A stretch of DNA of 64,000 nucleotides. It comes from Photobacterium carnosum (GTDB lineage Bacteria > Pseudomonadota > Gammaproteobacteria > Enterobacterales > Vibrionaceae). Under the pieces are notes generated by a model that ran no database searches, was not told where the DNA came from, and saw only the letters and a list, made by a program, of their open reading frames with translations. This document shows, one piece after another, positions 1 through 8,124 of this stretch. How positions within the stretch are numbered: position 1 is the first letter of the stretch; each line of letters opens with the position of its first letter. Both the position numbers and the translations under genes were made by a program. Where the stretch lies: contig NZ_NPIB01000002.1 of the NCBI RefSeq assembly GCF_002849605.1, forward strand, positions 148,520 to 212,519, read 5' to 3'.

Positions 1-549
1 TGTTAAATAATCAGTTAACTCACTCTTCGCCATCGAAAATAATGCTGTTATAGCCGACGACATAACTGATTGACGACGAGCGAGGGGTAAATTTTCAATG
101 TTAAGGTTAAAAATAACGTTAATATTTTTATCAATGAAAACGTCAAGGTAATATTTCTGAAGGGCTAAAGGGCTGATTGTTTTGGCCGCTAGTAATATCT
201 GATGAGAGTTGTCACTATTTTTAATAATTGTATATACGTTACCATGCTGATGACAACCATCAACCATCCCTTGATAGATCGTTTCGTCGGAACCGCTATT
301 AATGACAATAGAACAGAAATAATCAGTACAGCACGCTCCGAGACATCGCATACCTGTTTTGAAATTAACTTTATTAAATCGAAACGCCTCTATTTGCTGA
401 CGTTGATTTTTATTAAGCATTACAGGTACATTTTTTACTAATTGACGAGATTGATCCGTTGTTAAACTAAACGGTAGAGCAATGATGCTTAATTCCTTTT
501 CACATCCATCTTCACTTAAAACTTGTTTTTTTACTTTAAAATTTTCCAT
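1..549 (-). CDS. Hypothetical protein, 3' end beyond the window
   Basis: Reading the minus strand from the ATG at 549, 183 codons stay open to the window edge, so the gene is partial at its C-terminus. The protein begins MENFKVKKQVLSEDG and has a Cys-rich patch (RCLGACCTDYFC) near residues 85-96. I recognise no family. There is no clear signal peptide or membrane segment in the visible part. A copy of the shared 30-bp promoter element lies at 582-611, ending 33 nt upstream of the start codon, which supports both the gene and its start. Two TACATTGGA direct repeats lie just upstream of that element. The function is unknown. Confidence 0.6.
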   Translation of the reverse strand, partial: MENFKVKKQVLSEDGCEKELSIIALPFSLTTDQSRQLVKNVPVMLNKNQRQQIEAFRFNKVNFKTGMRCLGACCTDYFCSIVINSGSDETIYQGMVDGCHQHGNVYTIIKNSDNSHQILLAAKTISPLALQKYYLDVFIDKNINVIFNLNIENLPLARRQSVMSSAITALFSMAKSELTDYLT

Positions 550-581
550 TAGTAATCACTAATCAATTATGACTTGTACAA

Positions 582-611
582 ATATTTTGGCATTAACTCC
601 CGTATGCGCTA
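582..611 (-). promoter_or_regulatory. Shared promoter element, copy upstream of the 549 gene
   Basis: Minus-strand TAGCGC at the upstream end, TG at positions 20-21 and CAAAAT as -10 hexamer, aligned without gaps to the ten other copies. It lacks the A-rich spacer of most copies, so it is the weakest match. The start codon is 33 nt downstream. Confidence 0.5.
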
Positions 612-616
612 GTGCC

Positions 617-643
617 TCCAATATACATTGGACATACATTGGA
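617..643. repeat. TACATTGGA direct repeats and TCCAAT/ATTGGA inverted repeat
   Basis: TACATTGGA occurs at 624-632 and 635-643, 11 bp apart (one helical turn). TCCAAT at 617-622 and ATTGGA at 627-632 form an inverted repeat. It sits just upstream of the promoter element of the 549 gene and could be an operator; no regulator is identified. Confidence 0.35.
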
Positions 644-674
644 TAATTTTATTGTAAGGCAAATACCTAATTTG

Positions 675-1415
675 TTAGATGCTGTAGTGAACGGTTAAAT
701 AGCCGGTATTAATATCAATATCATTGCGAATATTAAATGTGGTAAGTAAGTAACGTATTACACTAAGTGCAGATTTTAACTCGTGTGGGTAAACGGCAAG
801 ATAAAAGCACAAGTTTGGTGTGGTTGCGTCACTATCAACGTTATAGTTGAACCCCATCTTGTGTAATTTGCTATTAACTTTATTAATCTCGTTTGATTTC
901 AGTTCTTGAAATTTATCTTTAGTCACCGAGGCTATAATATTAACTTCAGCCAATATATACTCATCCTCACAGCTAGCATCCTTGCGACTTTCGATGATAG
1001 TTGCTAGCTTTAATGGATTGGGGACATAAGCAGCTAGAACTAATTGCCATTCGGTAGGGCTAATTTCGTGAACGGCATAATAAATCCGATCAATTTCTTC
1101 AACGTTGCGTGTTAAATACGCTTTAAGTTCATTATTAGTTAAATGCACTAATTTTTCAGCTAACTTTACAGCGTTAGATAGCGAAGCGTTACCTAACGCT
1201 GCTGTGCAAGATGGAAATGTAAGTGTATTACGTCGAAAATTTTCAATGGTATCAATAGGTACACCGCTCCAACTAAGATTAAATAGTCCTGCCTCAATAA
1301 GCGTAAGTGCATCACTATCAATTTGTAATGGAATAACGACACAATCAAGATCGCAATATTGAGCTTTATCATTTTGATGATTAAAGCGATAACATTTAAA
1401 TGGTTCTAACGACAT
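675..1415 (-). CDS. Hypothetical protein, 246 aa
   Basis: The ATG at 1415 is preceded by AGG eight bases upstream, and the start lies 8 nt after the stop of the 1424-1699 gene, so the two are co-transcribed. The protein starts MSLEPFKCYRF, is mixed alpha/beta in character and has no signal peptide or transmembrane segment that I can see. I recognise no family or catalytic motif. Its neighbours (a small basic protein upstream, a WGR-domain protein further upstream, all on the same strand) suggest a plasmid accessory operon, but this does not give a function. Confidence 0.6.
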   Translation of the reverse strand: MSLEPFKCYRFNHQNDKAQYCDLDCVVIPLQIDSDALTLIEAGLFNLSWSGVPIDTIENFRRNTLTFPSCTAALGNASLSNAVKLAEKLVHLTNNELKAYLTRNVEEIDRIYYAVHEISPTEWQLVLAAYVPNPLKLATIIESRKDASCEDEYILAEVNIIASVTKDKFQELKSNEINKVNSKLHKMGFNYNVDSDATTPNLCFYLAVYPHELKSALSVIRYLLTTFNIRNDIDINTGYLTVHYSI

Positions 1416-1423
1416 TTGCTTAC

Positions 1424-1699
1424 CTATAATTTAAATTGAACATGATTATCAAGGTCTGAATAAAAATCCAAACCAACGACTCGGCAGCGTCGAGTCATTT
1501 CAATTCGTTGATCCACAGAATCAGCATACTGTTGAATTTGATCAACGATCCGTGAGGCTGGTAATGCAGCTAATTTTGCGGCTGCTCTACGTTCTTCGTT
1601 GTTGCTACACCCCAAATTTTTCATATCCACTTTCCGCAACAATTTGTACGCTGCATTACGCGGAATTTTAACTTTTAATTGATGGCTGGATGATTGCAT
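1424..1699 (-). CDS. Small basic hypothetical protein, 91 aa
   Basis: A longer frame opens at 1750, but the internal ATG at 1699 has AAGGAA about seven bases upstream and is the better start. The protein (MQSSSHQLKVKIPRNAAYKL) is rich in Lys and Arg and predicted helical, with the segment NNEERRAAAKLAALPASRIVD in the middle. It could bind nucleic acid or act as an adaptor, which is only a guess from composition. It is followed at 8 nt spacing by the 675-1415 gene. No family recognised. Confidence 0.5.
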   Translation of the reverse strand: MQSSSHQLKVKIPRNAAYKLLRKVDMKNLGCSNNEERRAAAKLAALPASRIVDQIQQYADSVDQRIEMTRRCRVVGLDFYSDLDNHVQFKL

Positions 1700-1771
1700 T
1701 TTAAATTCCTTAGTATCTTGATTGTTCCCTACTAAATAAGTAGAGAACAAATTTTAGTTATCACGGCATGT

Positions 1772-2395
1772 TTACTTCGTTAGCTGACAATCTTCTTCCT
1801 CAACGCCAGCATCTTCGATATCTTCAAGAGAGCGGACAATAAGAACTGTTTGTAATCCCTCATATAACTTATCTAACACTGATACTTGTGCGAAATATGT
1901 TTCATCACACGATGATGTGTCGCCTACAGCTACGGCACAAGTACGCCAAGGTGAATCAATCCCTTGTGGGTCATAGCATGATAGATAAGTGTTACCATTT
2001 TTTTGTTTACGACAAAGCAAGTAGCAAAGGTTATTTTTATCTGCAACATAAACGCCTTTACCTGAATCTGTATCTTTATTAACTTGAGTCGATTTATCAA
2101 TTAGATACGCACGTTCATGCTTGTAATGATTAGAGATCTCATAACCTTTTTTACGCTTAGCTGATACCGCTTTTTGAACAGCCCTTGCAGCATCTTGAGG
2201 GAATGCGGTCGTCATTATAGGTTGAGGTGTAGTATTTGAGCCGACACGTCCATAATGGCGATAAACAGTGTATTCATTTGATTCTTGATCTTGCAGAGTA
2301 GAAACGTTATAGAATTTATCTGAATTTGTAACTGAATCTTGAAAATTCATTTCTATCTTTTCAATTAAAATTGAATCGTTTGATAATGCAGACAT
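1772..2395 (-). CDS. WGR-domain protein
   Basis: Residues about 20-90 match the WGR domain: KFYNVSTLQDQ, then YTVYRHYGRVGS, then a helix with FPQDAARAVQKAVSAKRKKGYE. The hallmark Trp-Gly-Arg is Tyr-Gly-Arg here. WGR domains occur in PARPs, MolR-type proteins and some plasmid proteins and are thought to bind nucleic acid. The remaining ~110 residues are not recognised. The ATG at 2395 with GGAG eight bases upstream is preferred over one at 2434. The shared promoter element lies at 2435-2464, which also fits the 2395 start. Likely a small DNA-associated protein in the plasmid regulon; partner unknown. Confidence 0.65.
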   Translation of the reverse strand: MSALSNDSILIEKIEMNFQDSVTNSDKFYNVSTLQDQESNEYTVYRHYGRVGSNTTPQPIMTTAFPQDAARAVQKAVSAKRKKGYEISNHYKHERAYLIDKSTQVNKDTDSGKGVYVADKNNLCYLLCRKQKNGNTYLSCYDPQGIDSPWRTCAVAVGDTSSCDETYFAQVSVLDKLYEGLQTVLIVRSLEDIEDAGVEEEDCQLTK

Positions 2396-2434
2396 TTTTA
2401 TTGCTCCATTGCAATGTTTAATTATTAACTGCAT

Positions 2435-2464
2435 TTATTGTCACACGGTTTTCGAATCGCGCTA
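2435..2464 (-). promoter_or_regulatory. Shared promoter element upstream of the WGR gene
   Basis: TAGCGC, TG at 20-21, -10 hexamer GACAAT; 40 nt to the ATG. The -10 region and the following ~30 nt of leader are nearly identical to those before the PRTRC B gene at 19016 (GTGACAATAAATGCAGTTAA in both). Confidence 0.65.
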
Positions 2465-2514
2465 CCCTCGCCCAATTTGGCTAGTGTCGTAGTTGGATTA
2501 CAATTGGTGGGGGT

Positions 2515-2553
2515 GTAATGCACAAACAATAATTCACATCACTTGTGCATTAC
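2515..2553. repeat. 11-bp inverted repeat GTAATGCACAA / TTGTGCATTAC
   Basis: Perfect 11-bp arms at 2515-2525 and 2543-2553 with a 17-nt gap. The left arm plus five following bases recur at 18139-18154 upstream of the PRTRC ThiF gene, and GTGCATTAC recurs in each unit of the 25116-25395 array. It may be a regulator site, or a hairpin at the end of the azl operon. Confidence 0.4.
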
Positions 2554-2562
2554 GATTTACGT

Positions 2563-2889
2563 TTAGGCGCCAAGTAATATTTTAAATAGCATTAATGATC
2601 CCATGCCGCTAATTACAACCCAAATAAGATCGAATTTTAGACTCACTAATGTACAAACAATGGCTGCTAAAACTTTTGGATTATCTAAAGTGAACGCAAG
2701 ATGTGGCGCAGTCCCCAATATTTCAACAGCTATAATTGCGGGAAGAACAGTAACAGGGACAAATCGAAGTGTTTTCTTGAATCTCTCAGACATTTCAAAA
2801 CGTCCAGCGAGACCTATAACGGATAGTCGAACAATATAAGTAGCCATTATCATTGCTACACATAGTAAAATAAAGTATGAATTAGACAT
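2563..2889 (-). CDS. azlD: AzlD-family branched-chain amino acid exporter small subunit
   Basis: This 108-residue, very hydrophobic protein has about four membrane segments (MSNSYFILLCVAMIMATYIVR; a central segment with RFVPVTVLPAIIAVEIL; two near the C-terminus), the usual size and profile of AzlD. AzlC and AzlD together form an inner-membrane exporter of branched-chain amino acids. Its ATG shares one base with the stop of azlC (TAATG), so translation is coupled. The pair diverges from ridA-cyuA, so export may serve amino-acid balance during cysteine breakdown; this link is inferred. Confidence 0.85.
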   Translation of the reverse strand: MSNSYFILLCVAMIMATYIVRLSVIGLAGRFEMSERFKKTLRFVPVTVLPAIIAVEILGTAPHLAFTLDNPKVLAAIVCTLVSLKFDLIWVVISGMGSLMLFKILLGA

Positions 2890-3623
2890 TATAAAACCGC
2901 CCCTTCGTTATTATTGTGATTCTTTACCAATGCCTGTTTCTCCGTTGCAACATCCATTCTATATCCCGCAAACACGCCGAGAATGGCAGCAATAACAAGA
3001 CCTAGTGAATAAGGTAAGCCTGATAGTAATAATCCAGATATTGTTGCTACAATTGCAGCAGTAATACATTCTCGATTGTGTAGTTGTGGAATTACGATAG
3101 CAATAAACGCAGCGATCATCGCAAAATCTAATCCATAATTTGCGATTTGTGGAAATGATGAACCGATTGCTGCGCCTAGAAGATCTGCAATTACCCAATT
3201 TAGCCAAAAACCAAACATGGCTGCTAAGTAAAAAATATGCCGAGATTTTTTCCCCTCTTTCATGTGATTAATGGTCGAAGCGTAAACCTCATCAGTTAAT
3301 CCGTAACTCATGAGCATTCGTACGTAAAATGGATATTCTTTCATGTGATCTGACATGGACGCCGAATATAATAAATGGCGAAGATTAATGACGAATGTAG
3401 TGAATGCTATAACAGCAATACCTGCAGATGCCTGAACGAGTCCGATCGCAACCATTTGTGCCGAGCCAGCAAAAACAGTAAATGACCAAATGGTACTTTG
3501 AGCAATTGTCATTCCAGCTGTAACACTAAGTGCACCGACGATAAATGAAAAAGGAAAGGCACCTACGCATAATGGACCTATCGCTTTCAATCCGCCCAAT
3601 ATCATTACTTTAGTTGTTTTCAT
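2889..3623 (-). CDS. azlC: AzlC-family branched-chain amino acid exporter large subunit
   Basis: The 244-residue protein shows the AzlC signature: an N-terminal GAFPFSFIVGALSVTAGM segment, FAGSAQMVAIGL, FVINLRHLLYSASMSDH and a late glycine-rich membrane pair. Six or so membrane helices are visible and the length is typical. It should form the inner-membrane permease core with AzlD. It is the first gene of a two-gene operon, read away from ridA-cyuA across a 227-bp region that must hold both promoters. No lrp- or lysR-type regulator is adjacent, which is unusual for azl operons. Confidence 0.88.
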   Translation of the reverse strand: MKTTKVMILGGLKAIGPLCVGAFPFSFIVGALSVTAGMTIAQSTIWSFTVFAGSAQMVAIGLVQASAGIAVIAFTTFVINLRHLLYSASMSDHMKEYPFYVRMLMSYGLTDEVYASTINHMKEGKKSRHIFYLAAMFGFWLNWVIADLLGAAIGSSFPQIANYGLDFAMIAAFIAIVIPQLHNRECITAAIVATISGLLLSGLPYSLGLVIAAILGVFAGYRMDVATEKQALVKNHNNNEGAVL

Positions 3624-3850
3624 AAAATTATAATTTCCTCGTTATTTTATTCTCTCTATTTTTAGGCTATTACTGGATTCTTACGCTTTCAACAATAAAC
3701 GTTGGCATTTACGATCAATGTCTCTTTTATTACATATATCTAAATATATCATTACAATACATACTCAATTTGTCATAAGTATTAATATACCAATTGAGCA
3801 ATAACAAATTTATCGTTAGTTAACTACGATTATTTCGACGGAAAGAAAAA
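3624..3850. promoter_or_regulatory. Divergent promoter region azlC / ridA
   Basis: A 227-bp AT-rich region between divergent operons. CTCAATT and AATTGAG arms about 18 bp apart occur around 3768-3800 and could bind an Lrp/AsnC-like or other dimeric regulator. No regulator gene is linked. Confidence 0.35.
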
Positions 3851-4225
3851 ATGAAACGAGTAATTAATGCAAAACAAGCACCAGAAGCTATCGGACCTTA
3901 TTCTCATGCGAATGCTTTCGGTGCAATGATTTTTACTTCTGGCCAATTACCCGTGTCTGAAGGGAAAATTGTTAGTGGTGGTATTATCGAACAATCAAAA
4001 CAATCACTACTCAATCTTCAGTATGTATTGAAAGCTGCACATGCAGATATGACTACTGTAGTTAAAACTACGTGTTATTTAGCAGATATTAATGATTTTG
4101 CGGCTTTTAATGAAGTTTACAAAACATTCTTTAAATCTGACTGCCCGGCACGATCTTGTTTCGCTGTAAAAGATTTGCCATTGGGTGCGCTTATTGAAGT
4201 AGAAGCAATTGCTTGCCGAAAGTAG
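3851..4225 (+). CDS. ridA: RidA family enamine/imine deaminase
   Basis: The 124-residue protein matches RidA (YjgF/UK114): IGPYSHA with Tyr17, SGQLP, the CPARSCFAV segment with Arg101 (equivalent to the carboxylate-binding Arg of E. coli RidA) and EVEAIA with Glu117. RidA hydrolyses 2-aminoacrylate and related enamines to ketoacid and ammonium, protecting PLP enzymes in the cytosol. GGAAAG precedes the ATG. It lies 9 nt before cyuA, whose reaction proceeds through 2-aminoacrylate, so the pair is chemically coherent. Confidence 0.9.
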   Translation: MKRVINAKQAPEAIGPYSHANAFGAMIFTSGQLPVSEGKIVSGGIIEQSKQSLLNLQYVLKAAHADMTTVVKTTCYLADINDFAAFNEVYKTFFKSDCPARSCFAVKDLPLGALIEVEAIACRK

Positions 4226-4234
4226 GAGAATGTC

Positions 4235-5518
4235 ATGAAAAATCAAACTAAATGGAATAGCTACAAAAAGATCATCAATACCGTTGTAAAACCTGCGCTT
4301 GGTTGCACCGAGCCTATCGCTGCGGCTTATGCTGCATCTGTTGCGGCTGAAATGCTTCACTCTGCACCAACTCGAATTCATGTCGAAGTTAGCTCAAATC
4401 TGTTTAAAAATGCGATGGGGGTGTTTGTCCCAGGTACAGGTAAAATTGGTTTAGCTATCGCAGCTGCAGCTGGTGCTATCTATGGGAATCCTGAATATGG
4501 ACTTGAAGTGCTTGCCGGTATTAATCAGTCTGATGTCGATCGCGCACAAAATCTAATTGATGCTGGTTCGGTTACGGTTAAGCGAAACGTAGAAACAAAA
4601 GAATTTATCTATTGTTTTATTGAAATGACTGATGGTAATCATGTTGCAAAAGTGGAGCTTCAGGGCGGGCATACTCAAATCGTTAAAAAAATTCTAGATG
4701 ATGTAGTTGTATTTGAGCAACCACAAAATAAGTTAGTTTCAACTGGATCCGTTTGCGACGATGTGGATATTTCCTTAGCTTACATTTATGAATATGCAAC
4801 AACGGAAAAATTTGAAAATATCAAATTCATTCTAGACGCAGCTGATATCAATATCGCTTTATCTAACCACGGATTAGAACATCCTTATGGCTTGGAAATT
4901 GGCCGTACATTAGCCGACGCGATGAATGAAGGGATAATTACTGATGATCTAATGAATGATATTATCATGCGAACTTCTGCAGCTTCAGATGCTCGTATGG
5001 GTGGTGCAACTCTTCCCGCAATGAGTAATTTTGGCTCAGGTAATCAAGGTATAGCCGCAACAATCCCTGTGGTTATCACTGCTAATTACTATAACCAAGA
5101 TCAAGAGAACTTAGCTCGAGCATTGATTATTAGTCATTTGACTGCAATTTATATCAAATCGTTTTATCCGCCATTATCTGGTTTCTGTGGTAATACAGTT
5201 ACTAGCGGTGCAGCTTCAATGGCAATGGTATATCTAGCTGGCGGTACGTTTGAACAATCTTGCTCAGCTCTTCAGAATTGTATTAGTGATGTCGCAGGGA
5301 TGATCTGTGATGGAGCGAAAGCTACTTGTGCCATGAAAGTTAAATCAGCAACTTGTTCTGCATGTGCAGCTTTCTTGTTAGCAATGCATGATCAGTGTGC
5401 CAGTGAACAAGGTATCGTTGCCAAAAATGTTGAGCAAAGCATTAGAAATATCGGGCGTCTAGTTACTAATGGCATCTCTGCCGTAGATACGGAAATTATT
5501 GATATAATGTCAGCTTAA
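4235..5518 (+). CDS. cyuA: L-cysteine desulfidase (UPF0597/YhaM family)
   Basis: The 427-residue protein matches the CyuA/YhaM family: [15 protein letters not shown] near the N-terminus (Cys24), [11 protein letters not shown], then [14 protein letters not shown] and C-terminal cysteines in [11 protein letters not shown] and [14 protein letters not shown], which supply the iron-sulfur ligands in this family. The enzyme converts L-cysteine to pyruvate, H2S and ammonia in the cytosol, important in anaerobic cysteine catabolism. AGGAGA lies upstream of the ATG. It is second in an operon with ridA, followed by a strong terminator. The usual cyuR regulator and cyuP transporter are absent here. Confidence 0.88.
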   Translation: MKNQTKWNSYKKIINTVVKPALGCTEPIAAAYAASVAAEMLHSAPTRIHVEVSSNLFKNAMGVFVPGTGKIGLAIAAAAGAIYGNPEYGLEVLAGINQSDVDRAQNLIDAGSVTVKRNVETKEFIYCFIEMTDGNHVAKVELQGGHTQIVKKILDDVVVFEQPQNKLVSTGSVCDDVDISLAYIYEYATTEKFENIKFILDAADINIALSNHGLEHPYGLEIGRTLADAMNEGIITDDLMNDIIMRTSAASDARMGGATLPAMSNFGSGNQGIAATIPVVITANYYNQDQENLARALIISHLTAIYIKSFYPPLSGFCGNTVTSGAASMAMVYLAGGTFEQSCSALQNCISDVAGMICDGAKATCAMKVKSATCSACAAFLLAMHDQCASEQGIVAKNVEQSIRNIGRLVTNGISAVDTEIIDIMSA

Positions 5519-5527
5519 TGTTTGAAC

Positions 5528-5562
5528 AAAAACGAGCCCAGTAAGCTTAGTGAGCTCGTTTT
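5528..5562. terminator. Bidirectional terminator between cyuA and the DpdA-like gene
   Basis: AAAACGAGC (5529-5537) pairs with GCTCGTTTT (5554-5562), flanked by A- and T-rich ends, between two convergent genes. Confidence 0.8.
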
Positions 5563-5563
5563 G

Positions 5564-7234
5564 CTAAAAAATATTCAGTTGTACCGCACGTCTCTCTCTT
5601 GAAAATAATTCAGTGATAATTTCCGAACGCACTTCCGTTGATGAAACACTTGAATCATCCATATTTGTGTAATTTAGCCACAATAATCGCTTTAAAATAG
5701 CCCCTACCTTATTTTTCGCGTTAGCTAAAATGAAATAAAAACTATTTTCGACATCCCATTCATCATTTGATTCCGCTATTTTGTAAGGTTCCGGTTTCTG
5801 TATCATACGTTGACATTGCTCATTCCAGGTCTTAGCAAAGTTACAGGGATTGTCCTTTATCATCTCAATAGCGATTTCAGTAATCGGAAAATCAGTATCA
5901 TCTTCGATATGAGATAAGAAGTATTCGGATTTTTCAACACGAGTAATCATTCTTTCTCTGCGCACGTCGGCTTTTTTAACGTAGCCTTTTTGACCTGACG
6001 TAAAGATGCTACTGGTGCGAACAGCATCAAAATATTGTTCTACACCAAACATTTTAAGAAAGTTATGCATGTGGTTAAACTTAGGATTGCATTCGCTCAT
6101 ACCGAGGCAATGGGTGCGAGAAAACAAATAATCGTTTTTTCCCCTCTTCGCAGAAAGTAATTTCAATATATTATTATTGGTTAATGCGATGGGCTTACCG
6201 TCAGGCATTTTAATGCTTCGTGTTGGAATACCTAAAATTACATCCTTGATTCCTAATGAATCTAGCATCTTCGTTGCATGATCAACGATATCGTCAACAG
6301 CATATTGGTGCACAGGAAGAATAACATTTGCATGTTTGGCTATATTGCGTATCTGTGCACGATGCGCGATCAGCTCATTTCGTTGTTTCTCATGATCCAT
6401 TGGATTGTCATTAAGTACAAAATAAAAGTTTTTACGAGCTGATGGTCTAACTAATTTGAGTATTTGCTGATAATGCTCATAAATTTCTATAGATGACGTC
6501 ATCTTGCAACCTTTGTTTAAAGCTGATATCAAACCAGTATCGACAAAAATCTTATAACCAGCTTCAGCAGCCTGAATAATATATTGAAATATTGATAAAT
6601 TTTTCGTCTCGTTTACGTAATGTAATGATATCCCCATATCTTGGCCCGACATCATATAACCAATAGCTTCATCAAGATTCGCAACGCAACTTCTAAATAG
6701 AGTTGGATTTTGGGGTGCCTTTAATTCTTTTTCTAGTTTTGATGCGTAACCAATCAAATCACCGATCCCTCGATGCTGTCGAGATATAATAAAATCGAAA
6801 GAGTTAGTTAATGATTGAGGCGCTATTTTTAGCATAGCGTCGAGCACATTAAGATAATCGAACGGAAGGAGAACATATACTGTCCGACGAATTTTACGTT
6901 TCCCCATAACTTTGTGATGAACGTAAGATCTCATCAAATTTTCAAATGATGCCATGTGTTTTGCTACAAACTCGTCTGTTAACGCCTCAGCGCCCTTACT
7001 TTTACGTTTGTGTAATCGCTCGTTATAAGTATCAATTTTTTCATTTGCATCGATTAACCCGTATTTCGCTGACAATACTGCGATATCTGCTAATTGATGC
7101 AAGTGTTTCAGTTGATTGATTATTTTCCCATCATACATTTCAATAGCTAATGAATGTTTAGCTGTTTTATTGTTACTACATGGCACAATAATCAATGGTT
7201 TATGTTTGCCGATTTCATAATCTATAGATGACAT
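5564..7234 (-). CDS. DpdA-like DNA guanine transglycosylase fused to a YaaA/DUF6884 domain
   Basis: Residues 13-75 match DUF6884/YaaA-like domains: LIIVPCSNNKTAK, MYDGKIIN, AVLSAKYGLIDA. Residues about 205-425 follow the motif order of the tRNA-guanine transglycosylase barrel: VDTG (Asp232, cf. TDSGG), FVLNDNP, VILPVHQ (cf. FGIIQG), DVILGIPTRS, THCLGMSE (cf. YLMGVG) and FDAVRTSS (Asp403, cf. the nucleophile in FDCVMPTR). The Cys3-His zinc site of tRNA-type TGT is not seen. DpdA enzymes exchange guanine for preQ0 in DNA, so DNA 7-deazaguanine modification is the best inference. RBS AGGGAAGG precedes the ATG. It is the second gene after 7254-7556. No queC, queD, queE or other dpd gene lies in the window. 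Confidence 0.6.
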   Translation of the reverse strand: MSSIDYEIGKHKPLIIVPCSNNKTAKHSLAIEMYDGKIINQLKHLHQLADIAVLSAKYGLIDANEKIDTYNERLHKRKSKGAEALTDEFVAKHMASFENLMRSYVHHKVMGKRKIRRTVYVLLPFDYLNVLDAMLKIAPQSLTNSFDFIISRQHRGIGDLIGYASKLEKELKAPQNPTLFRSCVANLDEAIGYMMSGQDMGISLHYVNETKNLSIFQYIIQAAEAGYKIFVDTGLISALNKGCKMTSSIEIYEHYQQILKLVRPSARKNFYFVLNDNPMDHEKQRNELIAHRAQIRNIAKHANVILPVHQYAVDDIVDHATKMLDSLGIKDVILGIPTRSIKMPDGKPIALTNNNILKLLSAKRGKNDYLFSRTHCLGMSECNPKFNHMHNFLKMFGVEQYFDAVRTSSIFTSGQKGYVKKADVRRERMITRVEKSEYFLSHIEDDTDFPITEIAIEMIKDNPCNFAKTWNEQCQRMIQKPEPYKIAESNDEWDVENSFYFILANAKNKVGAILKRLLWLNYTNMDDSSVSSTEVRSEIITELFSRERRAVQLNIF

Positions 7235-7253
7235 TTTCCTTCCCTCTCAAAAA

Positions 7254-7556
7254 CTAAATATGGCTGATTCGCATATACATTTTGTTGTAATTTTTATGAG
7301 TTAAACATTGCCACGGAATTATTTCATTGTTAGTTTCAGTCATTAACAAACGATGACGATTACCAACTTTAACTGTAATGATATTACGATTTATATTTAG
7401 CCTTTTGCCGTCGTATTTGTTCGGATTTACCTTATTAAATCTAATGTCATCAGCGATGGCTTGCGCTCGTAATGAAATTGGCTGTGTGATTGATTTTAAA
7501 CTTTTTTTAAAAGCTCGCTCAAAATTACATTGATCTATTTTTATCTGACGTCCCAT
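7254..7556 (-). CDS. Small basic protein, possibly RelE/ParE-like fold
   Basis: A 100-residue protein 19 nt upstream of the DpdA-like gene and controlled by the shared promoter element at 7596-7625. The C-terminal half (ITVKVGNRHRLLMTE, then CLTHKNYNKMYMR) resembles the last strands of RelE/ParE-type toxins, where an Arg-rich strand is followed by a H.DY motif. No antitoxin-like gene is adjacent, so toxin function is doubtful; a protein that works with the transglycosylase is equally possible. AAGG lies nine bases before the ATG. Confidence 0.5.
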   Translation of the reverse strand: MGRQIKIDQCNFERAFKKSLKSITQPISLRAQAIADDIRFNKVNPNKYDGKRLNINRNIITVKVGNRHRLLMTETNNEIIPWQCLTHKNYNKMYMRISHI

Positions 7557-7595
7557 TATTTAGCCTTACTTATTAATGCGTTTTAACCGCGTAAC

Positions 7596-7625
7596 TTAGT
7601 TTTACATGGTTATTTATCTGCGCTA
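7596..7625 (-). promoter_or_regulatory. Shared promoter element upstream of the DpdA-like operon
   Basis: TAGCGC, TG at 20-21, -10 hexamer AAAACT; 40 nt to the ATG at 7556. It is divergent from a second copy at 7747-7776; TATCGT (7685-7690) and ACGATA (7700-7705) form an inverted repeat midway between them. Confidence 0.65.
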
Positions 7626-7746
7626 CTGCTTGGGATTAACGTCGTATTGCAACCACGATTTAAAATCACATACTCCAAAACAAATATCGTTACTCCCTTA
7701 CGATAAATTACAACTAATACGCGTTTACTTTATTAAGCCCCGCCAC

Positions 7747-7776
7747 TAGCGCGTATAAAAATGCATGAGAGAATAA
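7747..7776 (+). promoter_or_regulatory. Shared promoter element upstream of the 7807 operon
   Basis: The only plus-strand copy: TAGCGC, A-rich spacer, TG at 20-21, -10 hexamer GAGAAT; 31 nt to the TTG start at 7807. Confidence 0.65.
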
Positions 7777-7806
7777 ATAAGTAATTTAACGATAAGGGTT
7801 ATCTCG

Positions 7807-8124
7807 TTGAACAATAAACTTTATATGATTACTTGCACTAACCATTATTTTGAAATTAAAACTCCTAGTTATATGAACTTGGGAGATATTGAAGAAGGTT
7901 GCTGTTTTATCTTTAGTGATTCAGAAGATGTTATTTACGATGCTGTATGTAAGCGACTTAATTTATGCAGGGATGAGGTTGATGGCAATCTATTCTCCCT
8001 TGAATTTGATACCAAAATTGGCTGTTGGTTAATAATAGATGATCGAGGTTGTGGATTCCACGTTGGAGAAAATCACCTTGATGGACAATCGTTTGAAAAA
8101 TTTATCTCTCAATGGAGTTTTTAA
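7807..8124 (+). CDS. Hypothetical protein, 105 aa, paired with the next gene
   Basis: The likely start is TTG at 7807, with AAGGG ten bases upstream; no good ATG exists nearby. The acidic protein (MNNKLYMITCTNHYFEI...) has several Cys residues and ends ESLDGQSFEKFISQWSF-like sequence with many acidic residues. I recognise no family. Its stop shares one base with the ATG of the following gene (TAATG), so the two are translated together and may act as a pair, for example immunity/antitoxin and toxin. The shared promoter element lies 31 nt upstream. Confidence 0.55.
   Translation: MNNKLYMITCTNHYFEIKTPSYMNLGDIEEGCCFIFSDSEDVIYDAVCKRLNLCRDEVDGNLFSLEFDTKIGCWLIIDDRGCGFHVGENHLDGQSFEKFISQWSF

Noticed and set aside
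202-441. 79-codon plus-strand frame at the left edge
   Set aside because: The minus strand is open through the whole segment to the ATG at 549, which has a promoter element; this frame is its shadow.
7254-7556. Toxin-antitoxin locus
   Set aside because: The RelE/ParE resemblance is weak and there is no antitoxin-like partner; the downstream gene is the DpdA-like enzyme.
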